Source: Poecilobothrus nobilitatus (lineage: Eukaryota > Arthropoda > Insecta > Diptera > Dolichopodidae). From it: 64,000 nucleotides of DNA. The stretch spans positions 126,077,911 through 126,141,910 of the forward strand of contig OX352773.1 in assembly GCA_947095535.1 (NCBI GenBank), given 5' to 3'. The stretch's first letter is position 1. Every line of letters starts with the position of its first letter. Positions 22,009-33,483 of this stretch are shown here, piece after piece. A program made the translations under genes and the position numbers. Below the pieces are notes generated by a model, which saw only the letters and a program-made list of their open reading frames with translations, ran no database searches and was not told the DNA's origin.

Positions 22009-25000
22009 TTTTTTTTTTTTTTACCAGGGTTGGTTGCAAACTCGAAAGTCACCAAGAGGAACTTCACGTGCTTCCTCAGGGTAGTGTTGGGCTTTAACCA
22101 ACCAAAACCACCCCCCCTTTAAAATCAAACTTTAGGATGGAACCTTTAATACGAATGTACAGTTGGGTTTTGAGGATAGGGATGTGGGAAAGATAATTGG
22201 GAAAATTGGAATTTGGATTATGGGGGATAGGTAGGAAAATTTGGAGGGACATTTTATAGAAAGATGTTAATGTTCTTTTTAAACTTAAGTAAATTGTACA
22301 CATAAGAAATACCATCTTTAGGGAACACATGCGATGGTATGTGGTTCCACAAACGGGGCGTGCGCATAACAAACGAATTTCCATAGGCTGTATTTTGCCA
22401 TCTTGATAACTCAACATGGTAGGGATGAGCAATCGTTGCCCTCCTTGTTTCTCGTTGGAAAACTTTGAGTGGAGGCATTAGTTGTTTTAGTTCTTTAGAA
22501 CAAATATTAATCCCTACGAGATACCTATAAAACAAGGTCAGTGACCCAACTGTGCGACGATGGCTGAGTGGAGTGACCATTGAAGCTACACTGGGGTCGT
22601 TGATCAAGCGAATAGCTCTGTTTTGCACATTATCTAAATAACCCAGTGCTGTTTGAGACCCTGCAGCCCAAATGTATGCATTGTACTCCATTTTCGGCCT
22701 AATGTACGTTTTATAGATATTGAGAAGATCAGATGCGGAAAAGTAAGTTTTGCAGCGATACAAAAAACCCAAACATTTAGCTGCATCCTTAGCTATACCA
22801 AAAATGTGATTTGAGCAAGTCAGTTTTTGGTTTAACCCGATGCCCAGCATCTTTAATTCCGTTGAATGCTGCAAGATCTCTCCCTGAAATAGTAGAGTAG
22901 GAAGAGTAGTGGCCATTTTCCGCGAGATCAGACAGCATTGTGTTTTTTTGGTATTGGACTCAACTCTGTTGACTTTACCCCATTTTTGAATTTTTGCTAA
23001 ATCGTTATTTAGCTCACTAATAGTTAAATTTTTTGCTGTTGTATTATTCTGGTGATTAATGTTACAGCGGCTATTAAGCGAAACTATGGATCGGATTGGC
23101 GGTTAATGAGTGTAGGTCATTGATAAATATTAAGAAGAGAGTGGGGGATAAATCTGATCCCTATGAGACACCAGCATTTATTTTGAATTTGTCAGATGAA
23201 TATCCATCGACCAGTACACGAATCGTGCGATTCGAAAGGAAATCTCGAATCCATTTAAGAAAGACCCTACCTAGACCTAATGCTTTGCATTTTGCCAATA
23301 GAGCATCGTGCCAAACTCGATCGAAAGCCTTAGAAATATCAAGAGCCACAACATCAGATTCACCGGAATGATGAAGGCTGATGCTTAGCTTCTCATAATG
23401 GTAAGTCATGAGATCACTGGTTGAACGACGGGCGCTGAATCCGTATTGACGATCATGAAGCAAACCTTTGTGGTCCAGGTATTTCAGAAGCTTTTGGTTC
23501 ACTATTTTCTCCATTACCTTGGAGAGGACCGAAGTTATAGCAATAGGGCGGTAATTGGAGGGATCGCTTTTATTACCTTTTTTGGAATTGGGATAACATG
23601 TGCAACCTTCCATAGGTTAGGATGAATACCCGAAGTGAAGGAGACGTAGAAAAATCACCGCCCGCGTCCTAAATTAAATTTTACCGAAGGAGGAGCCAGC
23701 TCCTGGAACAGAAGGTGGCATCTGAGCTGACTGTGACAGTGTCAAATTAAAAGCGAACTGCTTGCCAAATAAGTTCGCTTTCTCTTTAGAATTTGATACG
23801 GTTCTGTTATTATTATCAATAAGTGGTGGAAAGGAAGACTCTCTAACGTCTTGTTGTTGGCAAATGACCAAAAAGATTTGCTATTCTTTGGCATGTGGAT
23901 GCTTTTATGTTTCAACCTTTGGTTGAACAAGAATTTTTGCTTATTGATAACTCTCTTACAACTGTTTCTCACCACTATATAGTTGGCCCTGTGCGCCTCC
24001 GACCTATTGTTTTGGTATAGTTTAAAAGCCTCCTCTTTTCTAGATGGCTTCTTAATGTCTTCTTCGCAAAAACGATTAAACCAAGATTTGGGACTCCTTT
24101 TAACAGATTTCATGAAATGAGGGAAGAATAACCTCATTCCAAGTAAAATAGTTTCACTAATCGCATTTGCAGCAAAGTTAACATTTCCGTTGCGGAAGCA
24201 GAATGGGCAATCAAAGGCTCTAAAAAAGTTGTTAAGGCCCTCCCAGTCAGCATGGCTGTAACGCCAAACTAGTTTTTTGGGAGGGAACCTTTGGTTGGAG
24301 ATTGGGCTTACCCGGAAATTTGTGTTAACCAAACAATGATCGGAATTACCCAGGGGGCAACCAACTGAAACCACATATTTTTCAGGGTGTGTGGTGAGAA
24401 ACAGATCCAAGAGGTGACCTTCATGATCAGCATGGTCCGGGATCCTAGTGGGATTTTTAACAAGTTGAGAAAGGTGGAACAGTGTGGAGAATAGTTCAAC
24501 TTGTTTCCCAATTGAGTTTTAACTCGGGGAGATATTGCTCGAAAAATGAAGCCAGTCCCTGTTATGAATGTTGAAATCTCCCGCCAGAACAATTTCAGTT
24601 TCTGGAGGTGCTTCAAAAATTTCATTGATCTGGTTCGATAGATTTTCAATTTCCATAGCAGTTTCTTGTTCATTTCAGTTGGGTGATCTGTATAGAAAAC
24701 AGAAATGTATGACATGCTTTCCAACGAGAATTTTTACCCAAATGTAGTGGAAGGTTGGGTTAGAACATTTATATTTTGGAAGTATGTTGAAAGCGATGTC
24801 ATTTTTTATATAGACAGCGATCCTCTTTTGGGTACGAAGTGTGAAATAAGTGAGTAGCCGGTAACATTAAAGTTACCATTGTGATTACTGACTTGTGTTT
24901 CACATAGGGCTAAAATTGCTGGTTTAATTTAACTAAGATGGCACTCGACGGCATGAAAATTCGTTTGCAACCCGCGTATGTTACAGAAATTAACATTAAA

Positions 25001-25330
25001 ATTGTAATTTTGATGAAAAATAAATTAATATAAAAGAGTTAAAATAATAAATAATAATATTAAAATTGAAATCTAGTTTAAAATTAAAATCAAACGCAAA
25101 ATTAAAAAGAAGTCAGAGTTGAAATTGTAATTAAAGTCAAAATTAAACTTACTTGACTTAAAATCAATTTCAAAATTAACCAAGATCAAAATCTGACTGA
25201 TAAATTAAAGTATGTAAATTAAGATTAAAGTAAAAATTTAAATTTATTCAAAATTAAATTCCAAAGTAAAAGTGCACGATTTAGTTAATTTTTATTTTCC
25301 TCAGTTGTTCACTATCGTATCTTTTTTTTT
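22009..25330 (-). mobile_element. LINE C, minus-strand copy, inserted into the protease relic
   Basis: Its 3' end is a poly(A), seen as T on the plus strand at 22009-22021, preceded by a 3' UTR with ctgaggaagcacgtgaagtt on the minus strand. The coding region runs 22.25-25.0 kb, then a 5' leader of T-rich gattttgat-type sequence to about 25330 (aaatcgtgcacttttacttt). A sister copy lies at about 52150-54715 on the plus strand and shares the 5' leader, the ORF and the 3' UTR. Confidence 0.82.
22254..25000 (-). pseudogene. LINE C ORF2: endonuclease and reverse transcriptase, RT catalytic box deleted
   Basis: The endonuclease N-terminal part (about 25000-24300) carries NIRGLQTNFHAVECHL and GNSDHCLV. 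The RT carries NYRPIAITSVLSKVMEK, HDRQYGF and VVALDISKAFDRVWHD (23161-23613). Between HSFA and the next shared text, about 35 bp present in the plus-strand sister (its FADDSTL box) is missing, near 23070, which removes the catalytic aspartates. The downstream thumb/C-terminal part (22254-22916, 220 aa open) includes LGFLYRCKTYF and MEYNAYIWAAG. Several stops are present. Confidence 0.85.
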
Positions 25331-25339
25331 TAATTTTTA

Positions 25340-26250
25340 ATTGTTCAGTTTTAAAAATTCTTAAACGCTTTATTCACTCAATCAATCAATCTTAAACGCT
25401 TTATTTACTCAATTCGATCACTGAATAATTTGTTTGTATATATAATTCTTTCTGCCTGAAGTAGACTCACTTAAGGATATCGAAGAGAAGTCTTATTTTT
25501 TAAAAAAATGTTTATTTTACCTACCGACTGCGCCACTTAAATAATTTCATTTGGTTATTTTCAAAAAAAACTTTATTTTTGTTTTTATAAACTAACTTTA
25601 TTTAACAGTAATCTTACAATTTAGCTTATAACATAAATAGTTTTATTGGTATTTGTTTTGATAATAACAGGAAGTGCTGACGTAGTGTCTGGTAAAGAAT
25701 TTATTATATTATATAAAGGATTGGGTGAATATATAACTTACGTGTAACAACTAAATTTGGTGTAAACCAAATTGAACTTTTATTCCTAGTCTATGATTTG
25801 CTGACTCAACAGATTTCATGTTATGTTGGCTGTTAAGTTTACTGTTGTGTTAACTTACATATGAAAAATTAAACACATTAAATGAATTAACAGTTTGTAT
25901 ATTTAAAAATTACTGTCAATTAATAAATAATTAGCTAATAGAAATTGTAAAAATTGATAAAGAAACAATTCTAATCAGAAATGCTAATAATTTATATGTA
26001 TAAATAAATCATGTGATACTTGCATTAAACCATATTCAATTTAACAATTTGTACATTAAATATTATAATAGATCATTATTTTTCAAATTTAAAATATATG
26101 TTTCAAGAAAAATTTTATTATACATTAAATCAAACCTACAATTTTGAAGATAAAACAACATTTGATGAAATTCTATTAGAAATAATAATATATAGAATAA
26201 TGTAATTAAAGAATTAAAATTTCATAAACATGTTTCTCATATATTTGTGG
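25340..26250. other. Gene-free AT-rich stretch
   Basis: A cgctttattcactcaatcaa / cgctttatttactcaattcg duplication lies at 25366-25418. The rest is AT-rich without coding potential. At about 25650-25690 there is a less AT-rich patch (aacaggaagtgctgacgtagt) that I cannot assign. Confidence 0.4.
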
Positions 26251-26600
26251 AATTTTTACAGCACACTGTTTCAGTTCAGCTGTAGTGATTCAACTCCTTC
26301 TGTTTGTCAGCTATCTTCAGCTGTATTCATTCGGCTGGCTCCACTATTCACTTTCGTGTTGTATATAGTGTGAGCGAGTAGTTGGCATCTTTTTGTAATT
26401 GAATACATATATATATATTAAAATATTAAAGTTTCTAATTAAATGTTTTGATTTTGTTAATATTAAAGTTTCTAATTAAACGTTTTGATTTTGTTAATAT
26501 TAAAGTTTCAAGTAAATGTCCTTATATTAGAATAAAGTGTTGTGTGTGCTTCTATAAATTGGGGGCTCAACCAAAATAATAAAATGCGCGATTAAACGTA
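26250..26600 (+). repeat. LTR-like stretch with possible primer-binding site
   Basis: A possible promoter (ttgtatatagtgtgagcgag, about 26357) is followed by 2.6 copies of a 37-bp repeat (ttaatattaaagtttctaat..., 26418-26515), an AATAAA near 26531, and aattgggggctcaacc at 26559-26574. A GGGGGCTCAACC directly after an LTR is the usual layout at the start of Gypsy-type internal regions. No second LTR, gag or pol is present, so this would be a remnant. Confidence 0.35.
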
Positions 26601-26699
26601 TAGCTTTAATTTTTGCCGATTATTAACTTTTTTTTTATTAAGCAACGCGAATGCTTATATAGCTAAAGAGTAAAGAGTTTATAAAATAAAGTGTTTTTT

Positions 26700-26753
26700 A
26701 TATGCTTTTATATTAACTCGTCGCTGTCGGTTTATTTATTTATTTATTTATTT
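26700..26753 (+). repeat. Dispersed repeat: ttaactcgtcgctgtcggttt plus TTTA microsatellite (copy 1)
   Basis: The segment atgcttttatattaactcgt followed by cgctgtcgg and a run of tttatttatt is found again, virtually identical, at 49984-50036. Outside this core the flanks differ. Confidence 0.8.
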
Positions 26754-26804
26754 GTCATTCTGTCACGCTTTTTATTATCTTCGTAATCTGTTAGCAACAT
26801 TTAT

Positions 26805-27184
26805 AAGTGTTGTATGGTGCAGAGGAAAGTGTACAGGTTTCAAAAGTGGTGGTCATGTTGTTCGAATCAGTTCACATGCAACATTTTTTTTTTTTTAACT
26901 ATCTATTCATCAACATTTTTTGAATAAAATATGTATATATTTTGTATATATGAATTTGAAACTTAAATTTTTTTTATCTCTAAATTCATGCATACAATCC
27001 ACACGCAATACATTTTTGATCTTTTCTCCTATAATAGTATATTTTTATGTATGTAGCTAAAATATTTTGTTTACAACATTTGTTTAGTATTTAAATCAAA
27101 ATATTTGCTGTCAACATTCTTTAATGCATATTGAATATGCATGGTTAAAAATTAAGATTTTATGTTCGTAATATGTTCATTAAG
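26805..27184 (+). repeat. tRNA-derived SINE-like unit 1
   Basis: The unit begins tggtgcagagg (26815-26825, A-box-like) and has tgttcgaatca (26858-26868), a degraded B box. It then has a T-run, catcaacattttttgaataa, ctcctataatagta, tgtttacaacatttgtttag, gtcaacattctttaatgcat and tgaatatgcatgg. The same landmarks in the same order make up the next 390 bp, so the two units are tandem copies. Confidence 0.65.
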
Positions 27185-27590
27185 TATTTAAGTGTTGTAT
27201 AGTGCAGAGGAGAGCGTACAGATTTTGAAAGTAAGAGTATTTTGGTTCGAATCCAATTCGTGTAGGTACATTTTTTTTTTTGTTAACTGTATTCATCAAC
27301 ATTTTTTTAATAAAATTTTATGTATAATACACATATTATTTGATCTTTCGTCCTATAATAATTTAGTTCAATCAATCTTGATGTGCACATGTATTTTGTA
27401 TTAGGATTTAGCAAAACACAAAATATATAGGTACAATATTTTTATGTTGCTAAATTATTTTGTTTTAAAACATTTGTTTAGGATTTAAATCAGAATTATT
27501 TGTTGTCAACATTCTTTATTGCATATTGAATATGTATGGCGTTAAAAATTAATGTTTTATGTGTTTTATTTAGGAACATTTATTATGCCT
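27185..27590 (+). repeat. tRNA-derived SINE-like unit 2, with intact Pol III-type boxes
   Basis: tagtgcagagg (27200-27210) fits the A-box consensus TRGYNNANNNG. ggttcgaatcc (27244-27254) fits the B box exactly, with 33 bp between them, a normal tRNA spacing. The body repeats unit 1 (catcaacatttttttaataa, cctataataattta, ttgtttaggatttaaatca, ttgtcaacattctttattgc). No clean cloverleaf can be drawn, so it is tRNA-derived and not a tRNA gene. Confidence 0.65.
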
Positions 27591-27950
27591 ATTGTGTATA
27601 TAGATATACATATAAAATTTCATTCAAAATAATTCCAATAATTCCAAAAATTTTTACTCTTGCCATATAATAAAAATATCCCATATTTTATATCCCATAA
27701 TAAGTAAAAAAAATAATTTTTAAAATATATACATATGCTTTTTTCTAAACCGAATTCGCCCCTAAAAAGTTGAAAATAAAATTGATTGCAAAACTTTAGC
27801 TTTTTGGACTGTTATAATATAAAAGTGAGTTGCTAGTGCAAGCATTTTGGACTGTTATAATATAAAAGTAAATTGTTGGAATAAAAAAGAAACACGAACC
27901 TCAAATTTCGCAGATTTTTGTTTAACCTTATTCTTTATGCTTTAGGAGAA

Positions 27951-27956
27951 AATGTG
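27951..27956. repeat. Polinton target-site duplication, left copy (aatgtg)
   Basis: aatgtg immediately precedes the left terminal AGTAGATAG and is repeated exactly after the right terminus at 44969-44974. Six-base duplications are the hallmark of Polinton integration by the DDE integrase. Confidence 0.95.
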
Positions 27957-28955
27957 AGTAGATAGAATCTGGCGATTCCAGCACAGTTTTGACAGCTGTC
28001 ATTTATTTTGACAGCTATAAAAAGAGGTTTCGCGTTAGTGGCGGTTAATTTTGAAATTTAAAAAAATTTGAATTTAAATTAGCGTTAGTGGCGCTTAATT
28101 TTGAAATTTAAAAAAATTTGAATTTAAATTCGCGTTAGTGGCGGTTAATTTTGAATTTAAAAAAATGTCAGTGTGGGGTATAATGGAATTGAATTTTAGT
28201 TTTGAAATGAATGCAGGTTGTTTTTTTTGCTGGTAGAGTTTTGTTGGCTAGAGTCTGGGTGCTAGAGGTTGGGTGGCTGAGGGTTGGGTGCTTAGGGACT
28301 AGGGGTCTGGGGGCCTGTAGCTGGTGGGGGGCTAGGTTCTGAGATATTGTCTAGATTGGAAACTGAGAGAAGTTAGGTTTGCCGATTCTAGTACAGTTGG
28401 GAGTATTATGAGATTGAATTTTTGTTTATGAAATGAGTTTACACACATAATAATAAAATATAATTTTTGCTTATTATTGAAAATGAAATTGTTGGGAATT
28501 GAGTAGCTTATAGTAGGTAGGTGTATTATTGTGGTTTCTTTTGTGATAAGAATATAAAATTTAAATTCAAATTTCTTCTTATTAAAATAATATGTTATAG
28601 TGGTTTTCAAATATAAAATTAGATAAGAAAATTTAATAAAATTTAAATTCAAATTTTTTCTTAGTAAAGTATGTTATAGTGGTTTTCAAATATAAAATTA
28701 GATAAGAAAATTTAATAAAATTTAAATTCAAATTTTTTCTTAGTACAATATGTTATAGTGGTTTTCAAATATAAAATTGGATAAGAAAATTTTGATTTGA
28801 AGAATAAAAGAAAAAGTCTAATTTGTAAAAAATTACGTCAGGGGATTCCATAAACGTTTGGCTGATAAAAGTTTAATGAAATAAAAAGTTCATAGATTCA
28901 TATAGAAAGTGAGTAAAGTAAAAAAAAATTTAAATTATTTAAATATGTTTGCATT
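27957..28955 (+). repeat. Polinton left terminal inverted repeat
   Basis: It is nearly identical to the reverse complement of 44105-44968 apart from indels. It contains the palindrome TGACAGCTGTCA at 27990-28001, three 50-bp units starting gcgttagtggcggtt (28031-28166), a G-rich block (28228-28345) and three roughly 80-bp units starting aaaatttaaattcaaa (28556-28790). The right copy has one fewer unit of both arrays and a shorter G-rich block. Confidence 0.92.
28228..28345 (+). repeat. G-rich block in the Polinton left TIR
   Basis: Repeated short G-runs (gggtgctagaggttgggtgg, then gagggttgggtgcttaggga, ctaggggtctgggggcctg and ctggtggggggctagg) stand out in otherwise AT-rich DNA. Spacing of the runs would allow G-quadruplexes. 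The right TIR has a shorter version on the other strand (44640-44720). Confidence 0.7.
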
Positions 28956-28994
28956 TAAAACTTTTGATAACAAAAATGTTTCAAGAATTAAAAT

Positions 28995-29016
28995 AGGATG
29001 AGTGCGGTTTTATAAC
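28995..29016 (-). promoter_or_regulatory. Polinton repeated intergenic motif, inverted copy upstream of polB
   Basis: aggatgagtgcggttttata is close to the reverse complement of accataaaaccacattcatc, which occurs four times downstream of polB (32859, 32975, 33169, 33273). Repetition only in intergenic DNA flanking the first two genes suggests a regulatory or packaging/replication site. The function is inferred. Confidence 0.4.
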
Positions 29017-29178
29017 CCCCGAATTATTACTCTTCCTCTTTATTTTACAGACATAAAACTTATTGTATTATGAAATATTTTGGTATATAAATTAAAAAAT
29101 AATGAAAAATTTGATCATTCTAAAAGAAGTATTTGATTTCAAATAGTGAACTATTTCTATAAATAACTATATAGTAAA

Positions 29179-32100
29179 ATGAAACGCAATTCAAACCAAA
29201 TTTCTGGAAGTGAAGAAAAATATTGCTCTTCTTGTAAAATCTCTGTTCCCATTAAAGGATGGATGTATCACCTAAGAACTCTAAAACATAGAAGAAATTC
29301 AGCAACTATAATTGAAGATGGTCTTAAGTGCATTAAAAGTACTTTTAATGAGAGAATAGAATCGTTTATATATGATAATGACGTAGAGGAATTACAATCA
29401 CCTAATGAGTTTTTTATTAAAGGAAAAGATAAAATAATTAAATTGTTGCAAACTGCATTGGAAAAACATAAAGCTCTAAAATATAATTTGGAATTATTCG
29501 CTGAGTATATTAAAATTTCCAAGAAGGATGGTGAAGATGAGGAATATGATGGTAATATGGATCTATCGGTGAAATCTTTCAATACTAGTATGAGAACTGT
29601 CAATCAAAGTAAGCAGCTTTCAGAGTTTTATGATGATATGGTTAATAATATTGTTAAAAAATGTGACGAGTTTCAAGAACGAGATAGCGGTTGGGCTTTA
29701 TTACGAATTTTACATGTAGAAATCAACATTAATCAGTACAAGCCTTTACGATGCTCACAATATGTACCATTACCGAAATTCATTCAGGACAAAAATGCTT
29801 GTATTAACATTAACAATTCAGATGAATATTGCTTTAAATGGAGTATAATATCAGCCCTTTATAAAGGAAATCAAAATTTACAAAGAACATCGATTTATAG
29901 AATACCTGATATTGAAAGTAGCACAATACATTTAAATGAAAATTTTGAAGAGTTTACTTTAGAATTTGGCAATTTGGAATTCCCACTTAAAGTAGCAGAC
30001 ATAGATTTATTTGAAGAATTAAATCCTACTATTAGTGTAAATGTTTTTGGAATTGAAGAAATTAGCTCACAAAAAGGGATTTTTTATGAAATAGTAGGAC
30101 CGTATTACTCAACTAAAGAAGAAAAAATTAAGCATATTAATGTTTTATTGGTTGAAAATGAAGAAAGAGCTCATTATGTTTGGATAAAAAATATATCAAG
30201 GCTGATTAGATCGCAAATAACACAACATGGTCATGGTTTGTACTTATGCAATACATGCTTACAATATTTTCACAACGAAGAGTCTTATCATATACATAAA
30301 AAAGAATGCTGTAAAATTGTTACGTTGATGCCTGCTGAGGAAAATAAATGGATAACATTTACAAAATATGAAAGAAAAATTGATGTACCTTTTACCCTTT
30401 ATGCTGATTTTGAATGCTTACTTCAAGACATTTATACATGTCATCCTGAAGAAACAAAATCAGCAACAACAGATATACAAGAGCATATTCCATGTGCATT
30501 TGCTTACAACATAAAATGTTCCTTCAATCACAATTGGGATTTATTTAGAATGTACACAGGTGAGAATTGTATTCATATTTTTATAGATAAGTTAATTGAA
30601 GATGTTATTGTTATTTCGCGTGAACACCTTCAAAAAGTGATACCAATGAAAAAGTTAACAAATTTAGAACAAAAACATCAGATAGAAAGTTAAATATGTC
30701 ATATTTGTGAATTAGATTTAGGTATAGATAGGGTTGCTGACCATTGCCATTTAACCGGCACATACCGTGGACCTGCTCATTATACATGTAATTTAAATTA
30801 TTCACACGCTCATTTCATTCCAGTTTTATTTCACAATTTTTCGGGATACGATTGCCATTTATTAATAAAAGCGCTATCAAATCACCCCGGTCAAATAAAG
30901 TTGATACCAATCAACAAAGAAAATTACATTTCTGTTTCAAAACATATAAATATTGATGAAGAAAATGTGATTAAAATACGATTTTTAGATTCTTTTAGAT
31001 TTATGGCTTCAAGTATTGATAATCTAGCCCGTAATTTATCGAATGATAATCTAATTAGCACTAGGAAAATATGTATTGATGATGAGCAATTTATGCTTTT
31101 ACGACGAAAAGGTGTATTTCCTTATGAGTTTTTAAATTCATGGGAAAAGCTTAATTTTGAAACATTACCTTCTCGGGAAAAATTTAATAACAAATTATCT
31201 GATTATACTTGTTCTGATGAAGATTATGAGCATGCTAAGAAAGTGTGGGAAAAATTTAACTGTAAAAATTTTAAAGACTAATTAGAAATTTATTTAAAAA
31301 CTGATGTATTCCTATTAACTGATATTTTTGAAAATTTCCGTAAGCTTTGCAAAAACATATATTCTTTAGATCCATGTCATTATTACACGGCGCCAGGCTT
31401 ATCTTGGGATGCCATGTTAAAATATACCAAAATTGAACTTGAACTATTTACGGATATTAACATGTATAATTTTATTAAAAAAGGAATTAGGGGGGGAATA
31501 ATACAATGCGCTTTGAGGCATTCAGTAGCGAATAATAAATATATGGAAAATTTTGACAGTTCCAAAACTTCTAAGTTTATTGTGTATTTAGATGTTGTTA
31601 ATCTATATGGTTGGGCTATGTCACAATTTTTACCTTTTTCTGATTTTCTATGGGTGGAAAATTTTGAAACAAATATTTTAGATATACCGGATGATTCTAA
31701 TATAGGTTATATTTTAGAAGTAGATTTAGAGTATCCCATTTCTAAGCATGACGAACATAAAGACTTACCATTTTGCTGTGAACATAAAATGAATCAATAT
31801 ATGAAGAATACCAAGTTGATTACTGATCTTGAAGATCACAATCATTATGTCATTCATTATCGAAATCTTAAACAATGTTTAGAGCACGGGTTAATTTTAA
31901 AAAAAATTCATAGAGTATTACAGTTTAGACAAACATGTTGGCTTAAAAGCTATATTGATTTAAATAATTCACATAGAATAAGAGCTGTAACACAATTTGC
32001 TAAAGACTTTTTTAAGCTATTAAATAATGCTGTTTTCGGGAAAACTATTGAGAATATTGATAAAAGAAAAGATGTTAAAATAGTGACAAGTTGGGAAAGT

Positions 32101-32820
32101 CGGGGAAGACATTTAGGTGCTAGAGCTTTGATTGCTAAAGCAAATTTCAATAGTATAGCCCATTTTACAGAAAATATGATTGCTGTTCAATTGGACAGAG
32201 TAAAAACGTTTTATAATAAACCTATATACGTCGGATTTTCAGTATTAGATGTTTCAAAATGGAAAATGTATAACTTCTTATATAATTATATGAAACCAAA
32301 ATATGGAGATAATGTTGAGCTAAATTATATGGATACAAATTCTTTTGTATTAACAATTGAAACAGATGATTTTTATAAAGATATTATACCTGATATAGAT
32401 CTAAATTATGATACCTCTGATTATAATGTAAATAATATTTACGGTATACCCTTGAAAAATAAAAAGGTTCTCGGTATGATGAAGGATGAATGTATTGGCA
32501 GTATAATAAGAGAATTTATAGGTTTAAGATCCAAAATGTATTCTATAGATATTATTAATAAAAATGAAATAAAAAAGGCAAAAGGTGTTAAGAAATATGT
32601 AGTTAAAAATCTAACTTTATCAAATTATAGAGATTGTTTATATAAAAGGAAAATATATGTAAATAAAATGTATATATTTAAAAGTAAGTTGCATACTTTA
32701 TACACACAATGTTTAAATAAAGTATCTTTAAGCTATTTTGATGATAAGAGATTTGTACATTCTAATGGTGTTAATACATTACCTTGGAATCATTATTCAA
32801 TTGGTACAGAATTATTGTAA
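29179..32820 (+). pseudogene. polB: Protein-primed family B DNA polymerase (POLB), two in-frame stops, altered motif C
   Basis: This is the Polinton replicase. One frame of 1,213 codons is interrupted by TAA at 30691-30693 and 31279-31281. The N-terminus has a C2H2-type finger (CSSC, then HLRTLKH). A second finger-like CNTC...H lies near residue 356. The exonuclease has DFE at 30406-30414, FHNFSGYD ending at 30852 and YLKTD at 31303. A CNLNY cysteine/histidine segment lies at 30740-30800. Motif A is YLDVVNLYG (Asp at 31591) and motif B is KLLNNAVFGKT (about 32014-32046). Motif C reads YMDTNS: the second catalytic Asp, normally YxDTDS, is Asn (32338-32340). The stops and the Asn make it inactive as read. 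The start ATG follows an ataaataact TATA-like patch at about 29160. Confidence 0.93.
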
Positions 32821-33048
32821 AATAAATTTAATGTAATGAAATAAAAATAAAATATTGTACCATAAAACCACATTCATCCTCCTATTTAAGCTTTAAAACA
32901 TTTTCTGCGAAATGTGAATTATATTGTTATTGTAAAATAAAATTTAATGTAATGAAATAAAAATAAAATATTGTACCATAAAACCGCATTCATTCTTTTA
33001 TTTAAGCTTTAAAACATTTTCTGCGAAATGTGAATTAGATTGTTAATG
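32812..33048 (+). repeat. Tandem duplication of about 116 bp after polB
   Basis: Two units share attattgtaaaataaa, accataaaaccacattcatc or its one-base variant, and cattttctgcgaaatgtgaa. The first unit contains the polB stop codon. A third partial copy lies at 33273-33335 (accgtaaaaccacattcatc, then tttaagctttaaaacatttt). Confidence 0.85.
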
Positions 33049-33390
33049 AATTTACTTTAAAAATTAAAAGTGTAAATTTGATATATGAATATTGTGATTA
33101 GAAAGGGAATCCTATAGTATTTTAGAGTATAGAGTATTTAAAACATAATAATTCTAGAAAATTTAGGTACCATTAAACCACATTCGTCCGGATTTAGAAA
33201 TTTAATTGTTACATGACGTCAGGCAATTTCATAATATTTAAAAAGCATATTAATGATAAATAATGAATTGAGTACCGTAAAACCACATTCATCCTCCTAT
33301 TTAAGCTTTAAAACATTTTCTGGGGAATTTATATCTGATTAATTAAAAGCAGTTTTTTAACAATCTTTTATTACCAGCATAAGGAAAAAT

Positions 33391-33430
33391 AGTATAAATA
33401 GGCTGTATATTTTAATTAATTATTCAGTTA
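33391..33430 (+). promoter_or_regulatory. Candidate RNA polymerase II core promoter of the small acidic-tail gene
   Basis: TATAAATA at 33393-33400 is followed about 31 bp later by attcagtt at 33422-33429, which matches the arthropod initiator TCAGT. The gene starts at 33484 after an A-run. The TATA-to-initiator spacing is the usual one for insect promoters. Confidence 0.55.
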
Positions 33431-33483
33431 TTACCTACACTAATTACTCTAATAAAGCATTAAAAAAAAAAAAAAAATAAAAA

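Noticed and set aside
22094..22432. 112-aa minus-strand frame at the LINE C 3' end
   Set aside because: It overlaps the real ORF2 C-terminus in another frame and runs into the 3' UTR.
27200..27254. A tRNA gene
   Set aside because: A and B boxes are present, but acceptor, anticodon and D stems do not pair, and the unit is part of a 390-bp repeat.
28332..28652. 106-aa frame in the left TIR and its 92-aa mirror at 44328-44606
   Set aside because: Both are readings of the same TIR repeat. There are no domain features and the repeats have variable copy number, so coding is unlikely.
29179..32820. Use of an alternative genetic code or stop readthrough to explain in-frame TAA codons in polB
   Set aside because: Other genes in the same element have frameshifts and deletions, TAA and TGA both occur as lesions, and intact ORFs end in normal stops. 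Decay explains this more simply.
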